A stretch of DNA of 64,000 bases from Anisodus tanguticus (GCA_034509755.1 CM067559.1:15234501-15298500), one strand, 5' to 3'. Counted from the first letter of the stretch, positions 1 to 12,398 are shown. Numbers and translations are program-made. Notes: generated from the letters alone by a model not told the origin.

Positions 1-105
1 TCAAACTCTATTATCTTATTTTATTGCACATGTACCCTTGTACGTGGTCCACATATTTGGAGTCCATTGAGTCATTCTTTGACCTTAATTTGTTCATTTT
101 GGCAG
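1..105 (+). other. Final intron (3' part) of the PDH-E1 alpha gene
   Basis: This AT-rich stretch upstream of the coding exon has a T-rich tract and ends in GGCAG at 101-105, a good plant 3' splice site. An ATG at 24 is in frame with the exon, but the residues it would add do not resemble the family, so it is read as intron. Confidence 0.8.
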
Positions 106-383
106 CTGAAAAGAATCACTATGCCACAAGAGATCCTATCACTGCCTTGAAGAAGTATATGTTTGAGAACAACCTGGTTAATGAAGCAGAGTTAAAGGCC
201 ATAGATAAGAAGATTGATGAATTGGTTGAAGAGTCTGTTGAGTTTGCAGATGCAAGCCCTGTTCCAGCTCGTAACCAGCTGCTAGAGAATGTATTTGCTG
301 ATCCTAGGGGCTTCGGAATTGGGCCTGATGGAAGGTACAGATGTGAGGATCCTAAGTTCACTGAAGGCACAGCTCAGGTCTAG
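106..383 (+). CDS. PDH-E1 ALPHA: Plastidial pyruvate dehydrogenase E1 component subunit alpha, last exon (partial)
   Basis: This exon encodes the C-terminal ~92 residues of the alpha subunit of the chloroplast pyruvate dehydrogenase E1, the thiamine-diphosphate enzyme that decarboxylates pyruvate to feed acetyl-CoA to plastid fatty-acid synthesis. Seen: an acceptor (TTGGCAG) ending at 105, then an open frame with the conserved stretches AARDPI-like (here ATRDPITALKKYMFENN), DELVEESVEFADASP, RNQLLENVFADP and the family's terminal GIGPDGRYRCEDPKFTEG, closing with TAG at 381-383. The tail GPDGRYRCEDPKFTEGTAQV is typical of the plastid rather than the mitochondrial isoform. An alanine codon is split by the intron. 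The rest of the gene lies left of the window. Identity is from family knowledge and is strong; the exon looks intact. Confidence 0.93.
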
Positions 384-830
384 TTCTCAAGGCTGTGCTT
401 TTTATGGACCTGCACAAGATGGCTTTTCAGTAGTTGACAAGAAGCAGGTTTTCATTTAGTAATTATTGATATTGATAGCTGTTCTATACATGTATTGATG
501 TCTTTCCCCATGAGAAAGATCTGATGTTTAGTTATTTTATAGTTTCAATTTTGTTCAGGGTGGTGGTCTCTTTATCTTGGACATTGTTTGTTAGTTGTAC
601 TATTCATGAATGACAAAACCTTAAGGGCCTTGCCTTCCTCTTTTTGCATATTCAGTGGTTGTAAGTGTCCAGTCTCTTGGCATCCGATCTTGTACCATTT
701 TCTAAATTTGTTTCAGCTTCTTATCTCTGTGTCCTCAAGGTTAACTCTACTTGTTGCATCCTTGTAAAGCTGGGGATGAATTGTGTTCATGAGAAACCAA
801 TTTGGAAGGTGATATTGTTTATAATATCCG
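384..830 (+). other. Probable 3' UTR and downstream flank of PDH-E1 alpha
   Basis: This T-rich non-coding sequence follows the stop codon. No long frame and no recognisable repeat are seen. The polyadenylation point cannot be fixed from sequence alone. The retroposed tail at 847-960 has inserted at the far end of this stretch. Confidence 0.55.
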
Positions 831-846
831 TTAGTTGGTGTATACT

Positions 847-960
847 TGTGCCGAGGGTCTACCGGAAACAATCTCTTTGCCTCTCAAGGTAGGGGTAACG
901 TTTGCGTACACTCTACCCTCCCCAGACCCACTTTGTGAAATTTCACGGGGTATGTTGTTG
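847..960 (+). mobile_element. Retroposed RTE/TS-SINE-type 3' tail with 16-bp target-site duplication
   Basis: The 114-bp insert begins near GCCGAGGGTCTACCGG, carries the AAGGTAGGGGTAACG and CTACCCTCCCCAGACCC blocks, and ends GGGTATGTTGTTG. It is bracketed by a perfect direct repeat TTAGTTGGTGTATACT at 831-846 and 961-976. The same tail closes the RTE LINE ending at 24654. Family knowledge: tobacco TS SINEs end in this sequence with (TTG)n. No tRNA-derived head is visible, so it is either a 5'-truncated SINE or a very short LINE copy. Confidence 0.85.
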
Positions 961-976
961 TTAGTTGGTGTATACT

Positions 977-1255
977 GTTGATACCAGTATTTACGTGGTT
1001 CGGCCAATATCATGGAGGCTATACCACTAAGTTTGCTCCTAAAATTTCTATGTATTTAAATATTCGCTCAAAGTTGTCTCTAGTTGAAGTAGGTAGTAGA
1101 TCTAGAGTGGTCATAGTTAAGCAGTGTGAAGAGGCGTATGGGGAATTATTAAGAATTCTAAGGTGTTGGATGGCCAGGCCTTTATAGAAAAGAGCACGCT
1201 TTCGGGTGTGTTGTGTAATGCTCATTCCATGAGCTATCTGTATTTTGCTAGAACT
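977..1255. other. Unassigned intergenic stretch
   Basis: Short overlapping frames occur on both strands, but none resembles a known family. I see no repeat or RNA gene here. It was the target of the hAT MITE that follows. Confidence 0.4.
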
Positions 1256-1263
1256 GTGAGGAC

Positions 1264-2071
1264 TAGAGATGACAGTGGATCCTGGACCCGGTGGATCCAG
1301 ATCCATTTTATAGGATATGGATCTTCGAAATTTGGATCCGACGGATCCGGATCGGACCTGGATCCGTTTTTGACGGATCAGATATGGATCTGGATCTTGT
1401 ATTTGAGATCCGTATCCGGTCCAGATCTGACCCGTGGATCCGTTTTTTATTAAATATATTCATAACCTAGAATATAATTTTATAAGTATTTTCTTAAAAT
1501 TGCTAAGCACATCCTTGCAAGTTTAATTTTCAAAACAAGTTTATATCCCCGTGTTAACTCAAAAACCAAAAAATAAAGAGGTAACTTCAATAATAAAATC
1601 AATGTTATATTAGTGAATGACTAACATCTCCATAGACAAATAGTTAAAATTATATTCACTTCATTTGTGAAGATTCCAAGCACATGCAAGTTCTGCATTG
1701 TGGAAATACTAGTCAGCATTTTTCACAACTATTGTCATTGTCTAACATTTTCAATTAATAGCTCACAATCAAAACGAGACAACGAACAAAATATCTCATA
1801 TGAACATTTCAAAATTGAAACACAGTAAACTGTTAGCTAAGTAAAAATCGTTTATCAGTTCAAAAAAAAATTCTTAGCAAGGTTACATTCTTAGCATCGC
1901 ATTTTTTTTTACATGTGGATCCAGATCCGATCCGTGGACCCGGTGAATCCGATGGATCCGGATTAGGATATCATTTTTATGGACCCGACGGATCTGGATT
2001 TAGGTATGAAAAATGGATCTGGATCTGGATCTAGTAGGATCCGGTCCAGATCCGATCCGTTGCCATCCCTA
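1264..2071. mobile_element. hAT-type non-autonomous element (MITE), GGATCC-rich termini
   Basis: The 808-bp element has imperfect terminal inverted repeats: TAGAGATGACAGTGGATC on the left, and TTGCCATCCCTA on the right, whose complement is TAGGGATGGCAA. It is flanked by 8-bp direct repeats GTGAGGAC (1256-1263) and GTAAGGAC (2072-2079), which match at 7 of 8 positions. Eight-bp duplications and TAGGGATGGCAA-like ends are typical of plant hAT elements. About 180 bp at each end are built from reiterated GGATCC/GGATCTGGATC motifs; the AT-rich core has no coding capacity. Confidence 0.85.
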
Positions 2072-2079
2072 GTAAGGAC

Positions 2080-2296
2080 AGTAGAGTGCCAGTGGAGTTG
2101 ATCATGAAAAGAAATTTTACTGGATTAGTTGATATTTCGAATCTTCAATCTGAGATCAACTTCTGCATCTATGATTTTGACCTGTAATCCAAGTGCATAG
2201 ATAGAAGTCCTGGCTTTGGTGGAAGTTTCCTTCATTGGATCAAATCCATGGTAAATTTTCTCCAGCTAAGCTGAGAAAATAGAGCGAGTAGACACT
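2080..2296. other. Short unassigned stretch before the copia element
   Basis: Nothing is recognised between the MITE duplication and the copia LTR. Confidence 0.4.
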
Positions 2297-2496
2297 TGTT
2301 AAGAAAATAGTTTATTGCACTGTAAGGGTAGTTTAGACTTTACACAATGTATTAAATTTAAATGGTAGTTAGGTTGTTAAGTTTGTTGTAGCCGTTGAGT
2401 ATAAAGCAACACAATGTATACACATTATTGAATACTTTTCTTTTCTCTGAATTTCTCTCTACAAGTTTTAGGGTTTTAATTTCATCTCAATTTACA
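2297..2496 (+). repeat. 5' LTR of copia A
   Basis: It begins TGTTAAGAAAATAG and ends TTTACA. It is near-identical over its shared length to the 3' LTR at 16121-16389 but about 70 bp shorter. The primer-binding site follows three bases after the end. Confidence 0.88.
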
Positions 2497-2499
2497 TCA

Positions 2500-2510
2500 T
2501 GGTATCAGAG
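2500..2510 (+). promoter_or_regulatory. Primer-binding site of copia A (initiator tRNA-Met)
   Basis: TGGTATCAGAG directly follows the 5' LTR and is complementary to the 3' end of plant initiator tRNA-Met, the usual primer for copia minus-strand synthesis. Confidence 0.88.
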
Positions 2511-2638
2511 TCGTCGATCGGATAATCTGGTTGAATTGCTCGATTTCTGCTTCCGCTGCTGCAATTGGATTCGTTGTTGCGATTGATCGGTAAATTGAAG
2601 GCGGTGATAATTGCAATTCTCGATTTCTCTCAAGAAAA

Positions 2639-3346
2639 ATGGTAACGAGTGAAGAACAAGCAACTCGAGGTCTCAATCAAACCTTGAATCAGACAAATAC
2701 GACGAATATCGATCAAAATCAGAACAATCTGGTATTTCTACTATTGATTACAATCATCCTCTATATCTAGGGCCTGCAGATGTTAATGGTTCAGCTATAC
2801 TAAATTTCCAATTAACTGGTAGTGATAACTATACTCTTTGGTATAGATAAATAAGATTGGTATTGTTAGGTCATAATAAATGGGGATTTGTGAATGGTGC
2901 ATGTAAGAAAGAAAATTTCTCAGAAGATTTGTGGGATCAATGGGAGAGGGTAAATGCAATAGTACTCTCTTGGATTATGAATGCAGTTTCAAAGAATCTG
3001 TTAGGAGGTGTGATGTTTGATTCTAGTGCTCAGGCTGTTTGGACAGATTTACAAGAAAATTTTGATAGAATTGATGGATCAAGGACCTTTAATTTGCATA
3101 AAGAAATTGCCACACTATATCAAGGATCCACATCTATTTCTGTGTATTATTCAAAACTTAAAGAACTTTGGAATGAGTTTGAGAATCTTGTACCAGCTCC
3201 TGGTTGTGATTGTCCAAAATCTAAAGATTATGTGCAATATATGAGAAGGCAAAAATTGTACCAGTTTCTCATAGACTTAATGAGACATATCAACAAGCTA
3301 GAAATCATATTCTATTGATGAACCCTCTTCCTACAGTCAATCAAGC
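2639..3346 (+). pseudogene. gag of copia A, N-terminal part (broken)
   Basis: This is a copia Gag of the UBN2/retrotran-gag class, which packages element RNA. The likely start is the ATG at 2639. A frame change near 2750 and a stop at 2848-2850 break it; the long open part 2857-3318 has the family's GHNKWGFVNG and NLHKEIATLYQG-type segments. A further shift precedes the junction. Coding sequence stops abruptly at 3346, where the gypsy element has inserted, and resumes at 12404. Confidence 0.82.
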
Positions 3347-5327
3347 TGTCACACCTCGAACCATGGCCTGGACGGAACACGACACTCGGTGCCTGACTGC
3401 ATGTGACCGAGCGAACCACATGACTTGCTTGTCAACATGGGCATCAAAAGGTACACTAAATATGCTGCTGAAAACATGTAAATCATAGTGTGGAAAGTAG
3501 TCTGAAATAGTCATAGCAGAAATAATTTGAAAATATAATAACTGAAAATCAATGCTGACATGACTGACATGACATGCTACTAAACTAGTCTATAAAACCT
3601 TTGAACACGAGTATGTAAACCTGTCTAACAGGACAATGCCTTGACATACCTATACTAATAATGCATAACCATAAAGTACTAGACTAAGACCCCGAATAAG
3701 ATAGGGCTCACCTAAATAGCTGGTACAAGAAGCAATTCCTATTGAGCAAATCTTTCTCCTTGAAATTCAGCACCTGCATCGTGAAGTGCAGACCCCATGT
3801 AAAGGGATGTTAGTACATTTGAATTGTACCGTATGTAAAGCAACTGAAGGAAATAAACAGGCATATGATATAAGAGAAACATGAAACTGAAACATGAACA
3901 TGACTATAATAACATGAGTAAAGTCTGAAAACATGAAACATACCTGACTTGCTTAGCTGCATAACCTCACACGTGGGGAGATCGCTTGTAACATCGACAA
4001 CATGAAACACCACGTGGGTACGTGGAGTTTGGTACCTGGTCCGATCAACATATCTTTTCCATTCCTTGCCGGGGTATGAGACATGAACATAGCAAGAAAT
4101 GATCCAATTTGCAAATCTAAAGGTATCATCCTCTGGGCGGAGCGACCCTTATTTTACGGTGACATACGTAGTTTCAGGCTACTAGAGTCTTCTCGGTAAA
4201 CTATGCAACTCCCAAAACATGTACTTAAAAAATAGTGGCTTGGAAGCCCACAAATTTCAGGAAATAACTTGTAAACATAATCTGAGAGAGTTTAACATGA
4301 ACATAATTTCATAATATATAACTTGTGAGAAAACATTTATAATTCCATAGGTTAAGTAATAATAATTCATGACATGATAATTAAGAACTCATGGAAATCA
4401 AAGTATGGGTTTATGAATTATGGACAGGTTCATGACGATCATAATGACATATCATGAATACAATTGCTGAATTATAATATAGGCATAATATATAATATTA
4501 CATGTAGTTAGAGTTATCATGATAATAGAATAAAACTCTAAACTTATGAAAAATTCGTGTTTCATGGAAGAACGTGGCGTGAGGAAGAACATGGATATTC
4601 TCACACGTGGATAGAATCTCTACATACCTGACTTGCTTCCAAACTTGTATTAAAAATCCTGACTTTGAAGAAGAACTCCAAAGATTGTACCCTAAAACCT
4701 TAAATTGGATTATCTTGAAAACCCTAGGTTAAGAGTAACAGAATTCACTTAGGAATTGATTATACTATGTTAGAATCGCATGGAAATACGTGGAAATGAC
4801 TTACCTTGATGTAGGAGATGGTTGGGAAGAGAGAACCTTCATTCTAGGGCTTGGGAATATGAAAACTGATTTTTTAGAATCAAGTGTCGTATTTATACTG
4901 TTTGTTGTCGGGTTTTTTTGACGGTCCATTCGACGGTTCATAATGTTTGACGGTCTAAGTCTGGGCCGTCAATATTTTTACGATCCAGATTGACGGTCTG
5001 TCGAATGTTTGATGGTCCGTATAATCTGACCGTACTGTCTCTTTTTGAAGATTTCCAGAGAGTGGTAAAATCTGTAATTAAGAGACAGAGAAGATCGACG
5101 AGCCATTAATAGTTTGACAGCCCGTAGAATTTACAACTTGACTGTCATTCTTAAAAGTGAAGATCGACGATTCGTTTGACGGACCGCAAAACATTTTACG
5201 GTCTATACTTGCCGTCAAATTTCCTTTGCAGAGCTGAACCTGGTTTTCCCAATGTAAACTCTCTGTTTTGGTTTCATACACTCGTGGATCATGAACAAGA
5301 CTTAGTTTGAAAATACGAGGTATTACA
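3347..5327 (-). repeat. 3' LTR (left) of the nested gypsy element
   Basis: The 1981-bp LTR is collinear with 10464-12398. Shared landmarks include CACCTCGAACCATGG at the outer end, a GAGACATGAACATRGCAAG segment, and a region of repeated GACGGTC/GACGGTCCGT motifs near the inner end. A purine tract (minus-strand AAGGGGAAGATA) abuts its inner end at 5328, the expected polypurine tract. Confidence 0.9.
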
Positions 5328-5539
5328 ATATCTTCCCCTTGGGATAATTCGTCCTTGAATGATAGGTCATGGTTAGAAATCAGACTGGACATAGCATGAG
5401 TACAGGAATGTGAAGAAACATGACATGAAACATGGAAATTGAACTGACATGATTACATGAAAACATGGACATGGGACATGAGTACCGAATACATGAACGT
5501 GAAACATAAGACATGAATACACAAGGTATTTACCTTATT

Positions 5540-7020
5540 TGTTTTCTGCCTGCTCCTCGAAGATATCTGGACTTCATGTCTTCTTCGGCTTTCCATGTAG
5601 CCTTCTCAACACACTTCTCCACAACACTTTCACTGAGGCAACTTCCTTAGTTCTCAACTTCCAAATCTAAGGATCCAAAATAGCCACAGGAATCTTTTCA
5701 TAGGTCAAACCATCATTAACTGAAATAGAATCGGTAGGAACAACCAACGACGGGTCTTTCACACACTTTTTCAACATAGACACATGAAACATCGGATGGA
5801 CAACAACCAAGTATTGTGACAATTCATGTTCATAGGCCACTTGGACAACTCTCCTCAAAATCCTGTAGGGTCCGATATATCTGGAATTGAGCTTCCCTTT
5901 CTTCCAAAATCTCATAACACCTTTCATAGGTGATACTTTCAGAAATACCCAATCATCAACTTAAAACTCCAAGTCTCTATGCCTCATAACTGCATAAGAT
6001 TTTTGACGACTTTGAGCTATTTTCAAACGCTCCTGAATTAACTTTACTTTCTCCAAAGCCTGATAGACCAAGTATGGTCCTAACAATTATGTTTCACCAA
6101 CTTCGAACCAACCAATTGGTGATCTACACCTTCGCTCATACAGAGCTTCGAACGGTGCCATCTAAATACTAGCATGGTAACTGTTATTATAAGCAAATTC
6201 AATGAGAGGGAGATGATCATCTCAATTACCTTTAAAATTGAGAACATATGCCTTCAACATATCCTTAAGTGTCTGAATAGTACGCTCTGCTTGGCCATAT
6301 GTCTGAGGATGAAAAGTTGTGCTGAGATTTACCTTGGTACCCAATCCTTTCTGAATGACCTCTAAAAGTATGCAATGAACTGAGCACCATGGTCTGAAAT
6401 AATGGACACTGGGGTTCCATGAAGCTTGATAATTTCTTGGATATACAACTTAGCATAATCCTCTGCTGAATTTGTGGTCTTGACTAGCAAAAAGTGAGCT
6501 ATTTAGTCAGTCGGTCCACAATCATCCAAATTAAAGCATGTCTCTGGACTGAGTGAGGTAGACCTGTTATGAATTTCATATTTATCATCTCTCATTTCCA
6601 ATAAGGAATATCAATGGTGTGAGCCAATCCACCAGGCCTATGGTGTTCGGCTTTCACTTGCGGATAATTCGGACACTTGGCTACAAAATCTGCCACATCC
6701 TTCTTCATGTCGTTCCACCAATAAATCTCCTTAAGATCATGATACATCTTTGTAGAATCTGGGTGAATGAAATACCTAGAGTGGTGCGCTTCTGCCATGA
6801 TTCGCTCTTTGAGTCTGTCTACGTCTGGAACACATAACCTGCCTCGGTGCCTTAAAGTACCGTCATCTCCCCTTTGTTTAAAAGTCGTAGTCTTATGCTT
6901 GTGAATCCACTCTTTCAGTTGCAACAAGTAGGGATCACTAAAATGCTTCTCATTCACCTCGGCCACTAAGGAGGATTCAGACTTGTTCTGAATAACAACA
7001 CCGCTATCTTCAGACTCCAT
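5540..7020 (-). pseudogene. Integrase with chromodomain-like tail of the nested gypsy element (broken)
   Basis: The first block (7020-6592) has the zinc-binding domain: HHSRYFIHPDSTKMYHDL then CPNY, where the usual second cysteine is tyrosine. The core at 6591-5930 is full of stops, but HGTPVSIISD and GAQF can be read. The C-terminal block 5927-5667 has KGKLNSRYIGPYRILRRV and HPMFHVSMLKK. After a frame change, a WKAEEDM segment near 5580 matches the chromodomain-like end of plant chromoviruses. It is non-functional. Confidence 0.82.
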
Positions 7021-7236
7021 GAGTCAAACTTCTAGACTGGCTAGTCGATGAATCTCATTCGTCATGGTTCTCTTACCTTCTTCAACATGAGCTAAATTTC
7101 TCATGGATCTCCGACTAAGAGCATCGGCTACCACATTCACCTTCCCTGGATAGTAGAAAACATCTACATCATAATCTTTTATCAATTTGAGCCATTTCCT
7201 CTACCTGAGATTCAACTCCCGCTGTTTGAAAATATA

Positions 7237-7476
7237 CTAAAGGATCTTATGATCTATGTAAATATCGACGTGAACTCCATACAAATAGTGACGCCATATC
7301 TTGAGTGCAAAAACCATGGCTACCAATTCTAAGTTATGAGTCGGATAGTTCTTTTCATGAGGTTTAAGATGTCTGGATGCATAAGCTATACCCTTACCAT
7401 GTTGCAGTAAAAAACACCCAAGATCAATCCCAGAAGAATCACAATAGACAACGAACCCCTCGATTTCCTCTGGCAA
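7237..7476 (-). pseudogene. RNase H region of the nested gypsy element
   Basis: The 79-residue open piece contains VVYCDSSGIDLGCFLLQ and GKGIAYASRHLKPHEKNYPT followed by NLELVAMVFALKIWRHYLYG, the classic gypsy RNase H segment with the first Asp and the Glu present. It would degrade RNA in the RNA-DNA hybrid during replication. The remainder is shifted out of frame. Confidence 0.82.
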
Positions 7477-7504
7477 TGTCTACACTGGAGCAGAAGTCAG
7501 TCTC

Positions 7505-8290
7505 GTTTTCAATTCTTTGAACTATGCTCATAGGCATCTGACCACTGAAATTTAACTTTCTTCTGAGTCCACCTTGTTAATGAAGTTGAGATGGAAGAAA
7601 AACATTTTACGAAGTGCCTGTAATAGCCTTCCAGACCCAAGAAACTCTGAATATCTAAGACAGAAGTGGGTTTGGGCCAATTTCTTAACAACATCTATTT
7701 TTTGAAAATCAACCTGGACGCCTTCGCCTAAAATCACATGGCCTAAGAATGCCACTGACTTAAGCCAAAATTCACACTTGGAAAATTTTGCATAAAGCTC
7801 GCGGTCCTTAAGTGTTCGCCATACTATTCTGAGATGTTCTACATGATCGACCTCACTATTGGAATAGACTAGATATTATCAATGAAGATAATAACGAAAA
7901 GATTGAGATAATGCTTGAAGTCATAAAGTCCATGAAAGCAGTTGGGGCATTTGTCAATCCGAACGACATGACACAAAATTTGAAATGACTATAACGAGTT
8001 CTGAAAGTGGTTTTCAGAATATGAACTTTCTTAACCTTAAGCTGATGGTACCTTGAACTGAGGTCAATCTTGGAATAACACTGATCACTCTAAAGTTGGA
8101 TAAATAAATCATCAATTCTGGGGAGAGGGTACTTGTTCTTAATTGTGACCTTGTTCAACTGCCGGTAGTCAATGCACATACGTAAAGACCCATCTTTCTT
8201 TCGAAAAAACAAGACTGGTGCACCCCGAGGTAAGACACTTGGTCTGATGAATCCCTTATCAAGGAGATCTTTCAAATGAGCTTTTAATTC
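7505..8290 (-). pseudogene. Reverse transcriptase of the nested gypsy element (broken)
   Basis: Seen on the minus strand: RKKDGSLRMCIDYRQLNKVT and NKYPLPRIDDLF (fingers/palm), a Y/FxDD-box region near 7870-7890 that reads FIDN followed by a stop instead of the usual catalytic FIDD, and SFLGLEGYYRHFV (connection). The loss of the second catalytic aspartate plus stops and shifts make it inactive. Confidence 0.82.
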
Positions 8291-8817
8291 TCATAAATCT
8301 GATGTAGCCATTCTATATGGCAGCATAGATATTGGCTTAGTTCCGGGAAGTATATCAATTCCAAAGTCAATCTCCCTGTTGGGAGGAACTCCGGAAAGAT
8401 CCTGAGAAAAGACTCATAGAAACTCAATGATAACTGGTACAGACTGAAGAGTTGGGGAATGGGTATCTGCAATCCTATCCCGAACTAGATGGTAAATGTA
8501 CCCATTGGATATCATCTTTCTAGCTTTAAAATAGGAAATAAGCCTACCCATGGGTGCTACTGCATCACCCTTCCATTATATGACTGGTTCACCGAAAAAC
8601 TCGAATTTTACAATTTTGGTTCTACAACCTATTGTGGCATAACATGAAGAAAACCAATCCATACCAATGATTACATCGAAGTCTACCATTTTAACTATAC
8701 CGAATCATCTATGGTAATACCACGATAGACTTTAACTGGAAAACCCCTATATACCCGCCTGGCTATAACTTATTCACCGACTAGAGTGGATACTTCAAAG
8801 TGTTCATGCAACTTTTC

Positions 8818-9096
8818 TTATTGTATCCCAAATTTCATAGCAACAAATGGTGTTCCATATGACAGAGTGGATCCAGGATCCATAAGGACATAAATCTCAA
8901 AAGTGAAATCAATTAATATACCTGTGACCACATTTGTACGAGCCTTTGTATCTTGTCGACCTGATAATGCATAAAAGCGGTTTGGACCTTCGCTTGCATT
9001 ACCGGACTTAGCTGGACCAAGCCCCGATTGAGCTTGAGAATTATGAGGAACTGTAAAATTCATGGACTGAGCCATATTACCTCGTACACCCTGCAT
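8818..9096 (-). pseudogene. Aspartic protease region of the nested gypsy element
   Basis: The frame carries RFYALSGRQD, a common Gag-protease junction motif of plant chromoviruses, then LMDPGSTLSY, which corresponds to the usual D-x-GST active-site loop of retroviral-type proteases. It is open over this stretch but not joined to an intact pol. Confidence 0.75.
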
Positions 9097-9114
9097 CGCT
9101 GATGGACAGTCCTT

Positions 9115-10275
9115 CTAAAAATGACCTAGTTGACCACACCCATAATAAATGTTCATGCCAAAATGACACTCCCCTGGATGTCTCTTACCACTTGCCACAA
9201 ACTGGGTGACTAAAGGAGCTTTGACCCACACTGGTCTGTGAATGGGAGCCTGATGCTTTGAAGTTCTATTTTCTGTTATCATTTCTGAACTTTGGGGCTG
9301 GAGCACTAGTTGAAGATGGAGGAGGTCATGATGACCTATTTTTAAAGAACTGCTTGCCTCCACCACCTCCATGACTGAAGTGACCTGAAGACTTGGCTAT
9401 CTTATTAAACTCCCTATCCTTCTCTTTCTGCAAGGATTCTTCTTCCTTCAACCTATTCTCATTACCCAACACGAACGCAACCATCTTCATAATAGTCATC
9501 TCCTTGTTTTGAGCTGTAATATTGGCTGCATCATACAAATAGATATCAAGACCACACATGAAGCGTCTAACTCTGACCCTTATGTCTTGGACCATATATG
9601 GAACATACTTTGCCAAAGGGAAAAACTGAAGATAATACTCCTGCACAGTCCTACCATCCTGCCTGAGCTTTTTAAATTCCATAGCCTTAGCTTCCCTTAC
9701 CTCTATCGGCAGAAAGTGCTCAATGAAGGCATCTACAAACTCATCCCAAGTCGCTGGAGGTGCATCTTTCTTGCGGGACTATTCCTATGATTTATATCAG
9801 ATATTAGCAACATCCTACAATTGATAAGCTCTAAACTTCGCTGCCTCTACCTCATTAACATGTATCACACGAAATATTTTTTGAAGCCCATCAATGTAAT
9901 TCTTTAGATCCCCTGTCTTGCTTGACCCTATGAATATCGGAGGGTCCATGCGAATAAACTCACGAGTCATGAAATTGGATGTCTATTTATTCACCCCCGT
10001 ACTTGAAGTCGTTCCTTGACGTTGGGCTTGAGCAGCCACAAGCTGGGTGAGTAGCTGAATAGCTCCCCTAACATCAGAGTCAATAGTGCTGGGGGCGAAA
10101 CTGGGATCTCCGCAGGCCCTATGGTATCGGTTGGTATTGTACCCGAATTGGCTCCCTGAGCCTGAGCATTTTCCCTGCGAGCAACAATATCTTCAGCTCT
10201 TTGGCTGTTAGCTGAAGTCCTTTTGGTGTACTTTCTTTTCATATGCATTTCTAAAATACGTAATACGCATGAGTT
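9115..10275 (-). pseudogene. gag of the nested gypsy element (broken)
   Basis: The minus-strand frames encode a gypsy Gag. A basic N-terminal segment starts near 10240. The capsid region at about 9330-9970 carries AMEFKKLRQDGRTVQEYYLQF and MCGLDIYLYDAA. A CCHC zinc knuckle (CGQLGHF) sits near 9120-9145. Several stops and frame changes separate these parts, so no complete Gag can be made. Confidence 0.82.
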
Positions 10276-10447
10276 AGATGGATATCCTGAAGGTATAACT
10301 CTAACTGCACGATCTAGAGTACAAAGAAGTGAGACAATCCTAGATGCCTTGGTGGTCAACTATTTACATGTGTGGGGCCCTAACACACATAAAAGTGACC
10401 CCACTAGATATAGTTTCATAGACTCCCTAAGACATTTGAACCTCGTA

Positions 10448-10458
10448 CTCTGATACCA
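10448..10458 (-). promoter_or_regulatory. Primer-binding site of the nested gypsy element
   Basis: The plus-strand CTCTGATACCA is TGGTATCAGAG on the minus strand, lying five bases inside the 5' LTR. It is complementary to initiator tRNA-Met. Confidence 0.85.
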
Positions 10459-10463
10459 AACTC

Positions 10464-12398
10464 TGTCATACCTCGAACCATGGCTTGGGTAGAATACGAC
10501 ACTCGGTGCCTGACTACATGTGATCGAGCGAAATACATGTCTTACTTGTCAACATGGGCATCAAAAGATACACTAAATATGATACTGAAAACATGTAAAT
10601 CATAGTGTGGAAAGTAGTCTGAAATAGTCATAGTAGAAATAATATGAAAATATAATAAGTTTGAAAATCAACGCTGACATGACATGCTACTGAACTAGTT
10701 TATAAAACCTCAGAACATGAGTCTGTAAAATTGTCTACCAGGACAAGGCCCTGACATACCTCTAGTAATAATGCATAATCATAAAGTACTAGACTAACAA
10801 TCCGAATGAGATAGGGCTCACCTAAATAGTCAGTACACGAAGCAATTCCTATTGAGCAAATCTGTCTTTCTGAAATTCAGCACCTGCACCGTAAATTGGA
10901 GGCCCCATACAAAGTGATGTTAGTACATTTGAATTGTACCACATGTAAAACAACTAAAGGAAATAAGCAGGCACATAATATAAGAGAAACATGAACATAA
11001 ACATGAGTATAATAACATGAGTAAAGTATAAAAACTGTTTGTCTATATATATATATATATCCATGGGGAGAGCAGTAGCATAACCGACAATATGAAACAC
11101 CACGTGGGTACGTGGAGTTTGGTACCTGGACCGACCAACAGAGCTTTCCCATACCTTGCCGGGGTATGAGACATGAACATGGCAAGAAAGGATCCAATAT
11201 GCAAATCTAAAGGTATCATCCTCTGGGCAGAGCGACCCTTATTCTACGGTGACATACGTAGTTTCAGGCTACTAGAGTCTTCTCGGTAAACTATGCAACT
11301 CCCAAAATATGTACTTGAAAAATAGTGGCTTGTAAGCCCATGAATTTCATAAAATAACTTATAAACATGATCTGGGAGAGTTTAACACGAACAAAATTTC
11401 ATAATATATATATATAACTTGTGAGAAAACATTTATAATTCCATAGGTTAAGTAATAATAATTCATGACATGATAATTAAGAACTCATGGAAATCAAAGT
11501 ATGGGTTCATGAATTATGGACAGGTTCATGACGATCACAATGACATATCATGAATACAATTGATGAATTATAATATAGACATGATATATAATATTACATG
11601 TAGTTAGGGTTATCATGATAATAGAATAAAACTCTAAACTTATAAAAAATTCGTGTTTCATGGAAGAACGTGGCGTGAGGAAGAATATGGATATTCTCAC
11701 ACGTGGATAGAAGCTCTACATACATGACTTACTTCTGAACTTGTATTAAAAATCCTGACTTTGAAGAAGAACTCCAAAGATTGCACCTTGAAACCTTAAA
11801 TTGGATTTATCTTAAAAACCCTAGGTTAAGGCTAATATAATTCACTTAGAAATTAATTATACTATGTTAGAATCACATGAAAATACGTGGAAAAACTTAC
11901 CTTGATGTAGGAGATGGTTGGGAAGAGAGAACCTTCGTTCTAGGGCTTGATAATATGAAATATTGATTTTTTAGAATCAAGTGTCGTATTTATACTGTTT
12001 GTTGTCGGGGGGATTTTGACGGTCCATTCGACGGTTTGAGTCTGGGTCGTAAATATTTTAACGGTCTGTCGAATGTTTGACGATTCGTATAATCTGATCG
12101 TACCATCGCTTTCCGAAGATTTCCAAAGAGTGGTAACATCTAGAAATAAGAGACGGAGAAGATTGATAGACCGTCAATAGTTTGACTATTCATTGAATTC
12201 ACAACTTGACCGTCATTCTCAAAAGTGAAGATCGATGGTTCGTTTGACGGACCGTAAAATATTTTACGGTCCGTACTTCTTGCCGTCGAATTTCCTCTGC
12301 AGAGTTGAACTTGGTTTTCCCAATGTAAACTCCCCATTTTGAGTTTCGATACTCGTGAATCATGAACTATGCTTAGTTTGAAGGTACGAGGTGTTACA
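10464..12398 (-). repeat. 5' LTR (right) of the nested gypsy element
   Basis: The 1935-bp LTR is collinear with 3347-5327, with many substitutions and small indels, including a (TA)n run near 11046-11060. The divergence shows the insertion is not recent. Confidence 0.9.

Larger units (their letters stand above)
3347..12398 (-). mobile_element. Ty3/gypsy retrotransposon (chromovirus type) nested in copia A gag
   Basis: The element is 9052 bp in minus orientation, bounded by LTRs beginning TGTCA and ending TTACA. It is flanked by CAAGC (3342-3346) and CAAAC (12399-12403), a 5-bp duplication with one change. Internal order on the minus strand is primer site, gag with zinc knuckle, protease, RT, RNase H, integrase and a chromodomain-like tail, the gypsy order. 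Coding frames are broken throughout. The 3' LTR is on the left. Confidence 0.93.

Noticed and set aside
1264..2071. GGATCC-rich blocks as a satellite array
   Set aside because: The motifs occur only at the two ends of a unit with inverted termini and an 8-bp duplication, so they are hAT subterminal repeats.
5078..5392. 104-codon minus ORF similar to one at 12140-12337
   Set aside because: Both are the same position in the two LTRs of the nested gypsy element, in GACGGTC-rich repeats.
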